Shown one piece after another: positions 6,915-9,049 of a stretch of 9,049 nt of DNA (positions within the stretch are counted from its first letter, which is position 1; the number at the start of each line of letters is the position of its first letter). Below the pieces are notes generated by a model that saw only the letters and a list, made by a program, of their open reading frames with translations, was not told where the DNA came from and searched no databases. Location of the stretch: NCBI GenBank assembly GCA_964415445.1, contig CAYQAE010000077.1:1-9049 (forward strand), in the 5' to 3' direction. Made by a program: the position numbers and the translations under genes. Origin of the DNA: CAYQAE01 sp964415445 [NCBI: uncultured archaeon] (GTDB lineage Archaea > CAYQAE01).

Positions 6915-6942
6915 AATTCTAATATATTAGAATTTGAAATTC
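6915..6942. promoter_or_regulatory. Overlapping palindromes upstream of the surface-protein gene (candidate operator)
   Basis: AATTCTAATATATTAGAATT at 6915-6934 is a perfect 20-bp palindrome centred 28-29 bp upstream of the ATG. It overlaps a second, odd-length palindrome, GAATTTGAAATTC, at 6930-6942. The core TAATATATTA also resembles an archaeal TATA box, but using it as such would leave almost no leader and drop the SD. A TATA-like TTTATTTAAA lies farther upstream (about 6968-6957), which would put the palindromes near or just after the transcription start. A dimeric repressor site is inferred. Confidence 0.5.
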
Positions 6943-7002
6943 ATAATATTGAAATCTCTTTAAATAAATTATGATAAATATCTTAAATAACTCTATTTTA
7001 AT

Positions 7003-7686
7003 CTATATCCCTTGATATAATCTCATTGCCAAAAAATTAGGTAAATTTTTTTCTTTTATTTCATTTGCTATTTTATCAATTTTATATTTAACTCTATAAT
7101 TTTTTGCATCCCTCTTTTTTGTATCAATTATACTATATGAGGCATATGGATTTCCATCTCGAGGTTGGCCAACTGCACCTGGATTTATCGCAAGACCTTG
7201 ATCTGATTTATAAGTATAGGGGATATGGTTGTGGCCTAAAATTAGGATATCACATGATATAAGCCATTTTTCAAATTTATCCTTTGTAAGCGAATTTAGA
7301 TAAACATACTGATATAGTGGATCATCAGGTGATCCATGATACATATTTATCTTAAGCCCATCTATTTCAATTTTTAGTTGTGACTCTAAACTCTCTAAAT
7401 ATTTTTTTCTATCTTTATCAAGTACTTTTTCAGTCCATTTTATTGCTTTTTCAGCCACAGGATTAAACCAACTAGCAGTCTTAAGATGAAGCACACAATG
7501 GTCATGATTTCCTAAAATTACATATTTACATCTTTTTTTGACTAAATCAATACATTCATTAGGATTTGGTCCATATCCTACAATATCTCCTACACACAAA
7601 ATAATATCTATATCTTTAAGTTTCTCTAAAACTACATTTAGAGCTTCTAAATTTGCATGAATATCAGATATAACTCCTATTTTCAT
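7003..7686 (-). CDS. Calcineurin-like metallophosphoesterase (Metallophos_2/YfcE-type)
   Basis: 227 residues, starting at ATG 7686 with the canonical first motif MKIGVISDIHANLEAL. All metal-site motifs are present: D8 and H10 (SDIH), G33-D34 in GDIVGYGPNP, G59-NHD-62, H117 in YHGSP, and GHNH (151-154). The late INPGAVGQPRDGNPYASY (about 168-184) is typical of small Metallophos_2 enzymes grouped under COG0639. These are cytosolic, usually Mn- or Ni-dependent phosphodiesterases or phosphatases; the natural substrate of this subgroup is mostly unknown, so none is assigned. Length is normal and no key residue is missing. The start lies 23 bases inside the upstream glycosyltransferase gene, so the two are co-transcribed. 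No clear SD is visible. Confidence 0.93.
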   Translation of the reverse strand: MKIGVISDIHANLEALNVVLEKLKDIDIILCVGDIVGYGPNPNECIDLVKKRCKYVILGNHDHCVLHLKTASWFNPVAEKAIKWTEKVLDKDRKKYLESLESQLKIEIDGLKINMYHGSPDDPLYQYVYLNSLTKDKFEKWLISCDILILGHNHIPYTYKSDQGLAINPGAVGQPRDGNPYASYSIIDTKKRDAKNYRVKYKIDKIANEIKEKNLPNFLAMRLYQGI

Positions 7687-8929
7687 TAATGTTAGATATT
7701 TTCAGAAAAAGATAAAAAACAAAAAACCAAACAAAATATTGAAAATGTAGACTTTTTGAAAATAAATAAAATATGGATAATGAATTAATAAAATAGAGAT
7801 TTAATTTTTTAATATCCATTTTTTCTGATATTTTATATACATACCCAGCATAAACTACATAAGATATGGGCAAAAATAGAGAAAGGTAAGAAAAATTTTG
7901 GTTAATTCTAAAAAACATTGAAGTTAAGCTAAATCCAACTGGATCTCTTTGAATTGTGACATAAAAAAATCCATCAAATGCATCATTGAATCCATCAATA
8001 ATTAAAAAAGGAAAATAAATTAGACAAATAGTTAATATAGACATTGAAAGATAGCCAAATACTAATTTAATGTTTTTTGTGTTTTTGTAGATAAAAACTA
8101 AGATAAAATAGATAAAAAGGGCTGGAAAATATTTGGTAGCTATACTTACTCCTAAAAAAATGGAAGAGGATATGTATTTATTTTGAGAAAGATTATATAA
8201 ACTAAAAATAAAAAATGCAATACAGAGACTATCAAATTGGGTATGAACTACTACAAAGTAGGTAAATATTGGATTTGTGCCTATTAAAATCATTATACTG
8301 TATTTAAATTTTGGAAACATATTTTCACTTAATTTGTATATAGAATATAATAATATTATTTGTGAGGTAGATAGAGCCAATCTCATACAATAGATATCTT
8401 TTAGAGGCAAGATATAGAAAAGTGATGAAAAAAGTGGAAAAACAGGTGGGTAGGGATATTTATGAGAAGCAAAATCATAAAACCTACTATATAGATGTCC
8501 ACTACTGATTAAATCTTTAGTTCCTTGATTTATTACCTTAAAGACATAGTTTTCTGAGAAAAATAATCCTGAGATAAAATAAAAAACAAAGAAAGCTAGT
8601 AGTATCAATTGATATTTTGGGTATTTGTATTTTAGACTAAAGGATCGTTTATAATAATATAAATAGTATATTAATATATTAATTAAAGATAAAATTAAAA
8701 ATAAAGATATACTAATTTTAAGTAATTGAAAAATATCATTCTCCCAAGATACTTTATATTGGTGGTGGTAAGTTTCTGTTAGTGCTCCTGCTGTAGTTAA
8801 ATTTATAAAAAATAGATAAAATTTTTTTAGGCCGACTTTTTGGAAGAAATAGATTATATGAATTGAGTAGATTAGACAGATTATGATACAAGCTAATATA
8901 AATTCGTCTAAAGTGAAATTTAGATTCAT
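7664..8929 (-). CDS. GT-C-type polytopic membrane glycosyltransferase
   Basis: 421 residues, extremely hydrophobic, with roughly ten membrane segments. The segment with HTQFDSL (229-235), a lysine-terminated repeat LGVSIATKYFPALF (259-272), and the external-loop pattern GHLYSRFYDF...YPYPPVFPL (144-166) resemble GT-C glycosyltransferases of the PIG-M/GT87 kind, which move a sugar, often mannose, from a polyprenyl-phosphate sugar onto a lipid, glycan or protein outside the membrane. HFQYFVW (395-401) fits the family's late H-x-x-Y-x-x-W motif. The first about 100 residues add two or three extra membrane segments before the typical core, and I cannot assign the catalytic acidic residue with confidence. 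Donor and acceptor are unknown. ATG 8929 has no SD; a leaderless start is likely. The 3' end overlaps the phosphoesterase gene by 23 bases. Confidence 0.75.
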   Translation of the reverse strand: MNLNFTLDEFILACIIICLIYSIHIIYFFQKVGLKKFYLFFINLTTAGALTETYHHQYKVSWENDIFQLLKISISLFLILSLINILIYYLYYYKRSFSLKYKYPKYQLILLAFFVFYFISGLFFSENYVFKVINQGTKDLISSGHLYSRFYDFASHKYPYPPVFPLFSSLFYILPLKDIYCMRLALSTSQIILLYSIYKLSENMFPKFKYSIMILIGTNPIFTYFVVVHTQFDSLCIAFFIFSLYNLSQNKYISSSIFLGVSIATKYFPALFIYFILVFIYKNTKNIKLVFGYLSMSILTICLIYFPFLIIDGFNDAFDGFFYVTIQRDPVGFSLTSMFFRINQNFSYLSLFLPISYVVYAGYVYKISEKMDIKKLNLYFINSLSIFYLFSKSLHFQYFVWFFVFYLFLKISNINENRSYI

Positions 8930-9049
8930 AATTTAATTTAGGATTTAAAAAATATTATACATTTTTGTTTGCAAACTTAAGGTTTTTATATGAGATAAAA
9001 TTACATCTATTTAGGCTAGGAAAAAACAGTTTTAGAACAAGTTCTTAAT
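8930..9049 (-). promoter_or_regulatory. Upstream region of the glycosyltransferase gene with TATA-like boxes and a palindrome
   Basis: No gene is seen in these 120 bp. TATAATATT (minus strand, 8959-8951) is centred about 26 bases before ATG 8929, the right spacing for a leaderless transcript, consistent with the missing SD. A second TATA-like ATATAAAAA lies at 8991-8983, with the 10-bp perfect palindrome GTTTGCAAAC (8967-8976) just downstream of it. AGAAC-AA-GTTCT (9034-9045) is a further short inverted repeat near the window end. Confidence 0.4.

Noticed and set aside
1-9049. CRISPR arrays, tRNA/rRNA genes, insertion sequences, integrase or attachment sites
   Set aside because: None seen on reading through: no regularly spaced direct repeats, no transposase or integrase motifs, and no RNA gene signature in the short intergenic gaps.

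Overview
The window is AT-rich and gene-dense, and looks like a contig from an uncultivated archaeon. The archaeal signs are Shine-Dalgarno (SD) sites of the GGTGAT/AGGTG type facing ATG or TTG starts, an MTH1187-family protein, a large surface protein with a signal peptide, a single C-terminal membrane anchor and many N-glycosylation sequons, several genes with no SD that may be leaderless, and oligo-T terminators. I cannot name a phylum. The first 15 bases match the 3' end of the Illumina read-2 adapter, so the left edge is an artefact and the first gene is cut there.

Layout, left to right. (1) 16-2023, minus strand: a tightly overlapping three-gene operon, in transcription order a small exported or membrane-anchored protein of unknown function, a membrane protein with a C-terminal zinc ribbon, and an HSP90/HtpG-like GHKL ATPase truncated by the contig edge. 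(2) 2089-2382, plus strand: the only plus-strand gene, an MTH1187/YqgV-type thiamine-binding-fold protein, divergent from the operon across about 65 bp and ending 2 bp from the convergent ABC permease. (3) 2385-4368, minus: an ABC-2 exporter (permease plus ATPase, overlapping genes). (4) 4425-6896, minus: an 823-residue surface glycoprotein-like protein with its own terminator, a strong SD and a 20-bp perfect palindrome upstream. (5) 7003-8929, minus: a calcineurin-like metallophosphoesterase overlapping the end of a GT-C-type membrane glycosyltransferase.

How they may work together: the GT-C enzyme may build lipid-linked or surface glycans, and the sequon-rich surface protein is a plausible receiver of N-glycans, though nothing in the sequence ties the two directly. 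The ABC-2 pair is an independent two-gene exporter of unknown cargo. The least explained unit is the left operon, which joins an HSP90-like ATPase, a family rare in archaea, to two envelope proteins. No tRNA, rRNA, CRISPR array, transposon or integrase is visible, and no gene-free stretch exceeds about 120 bp.
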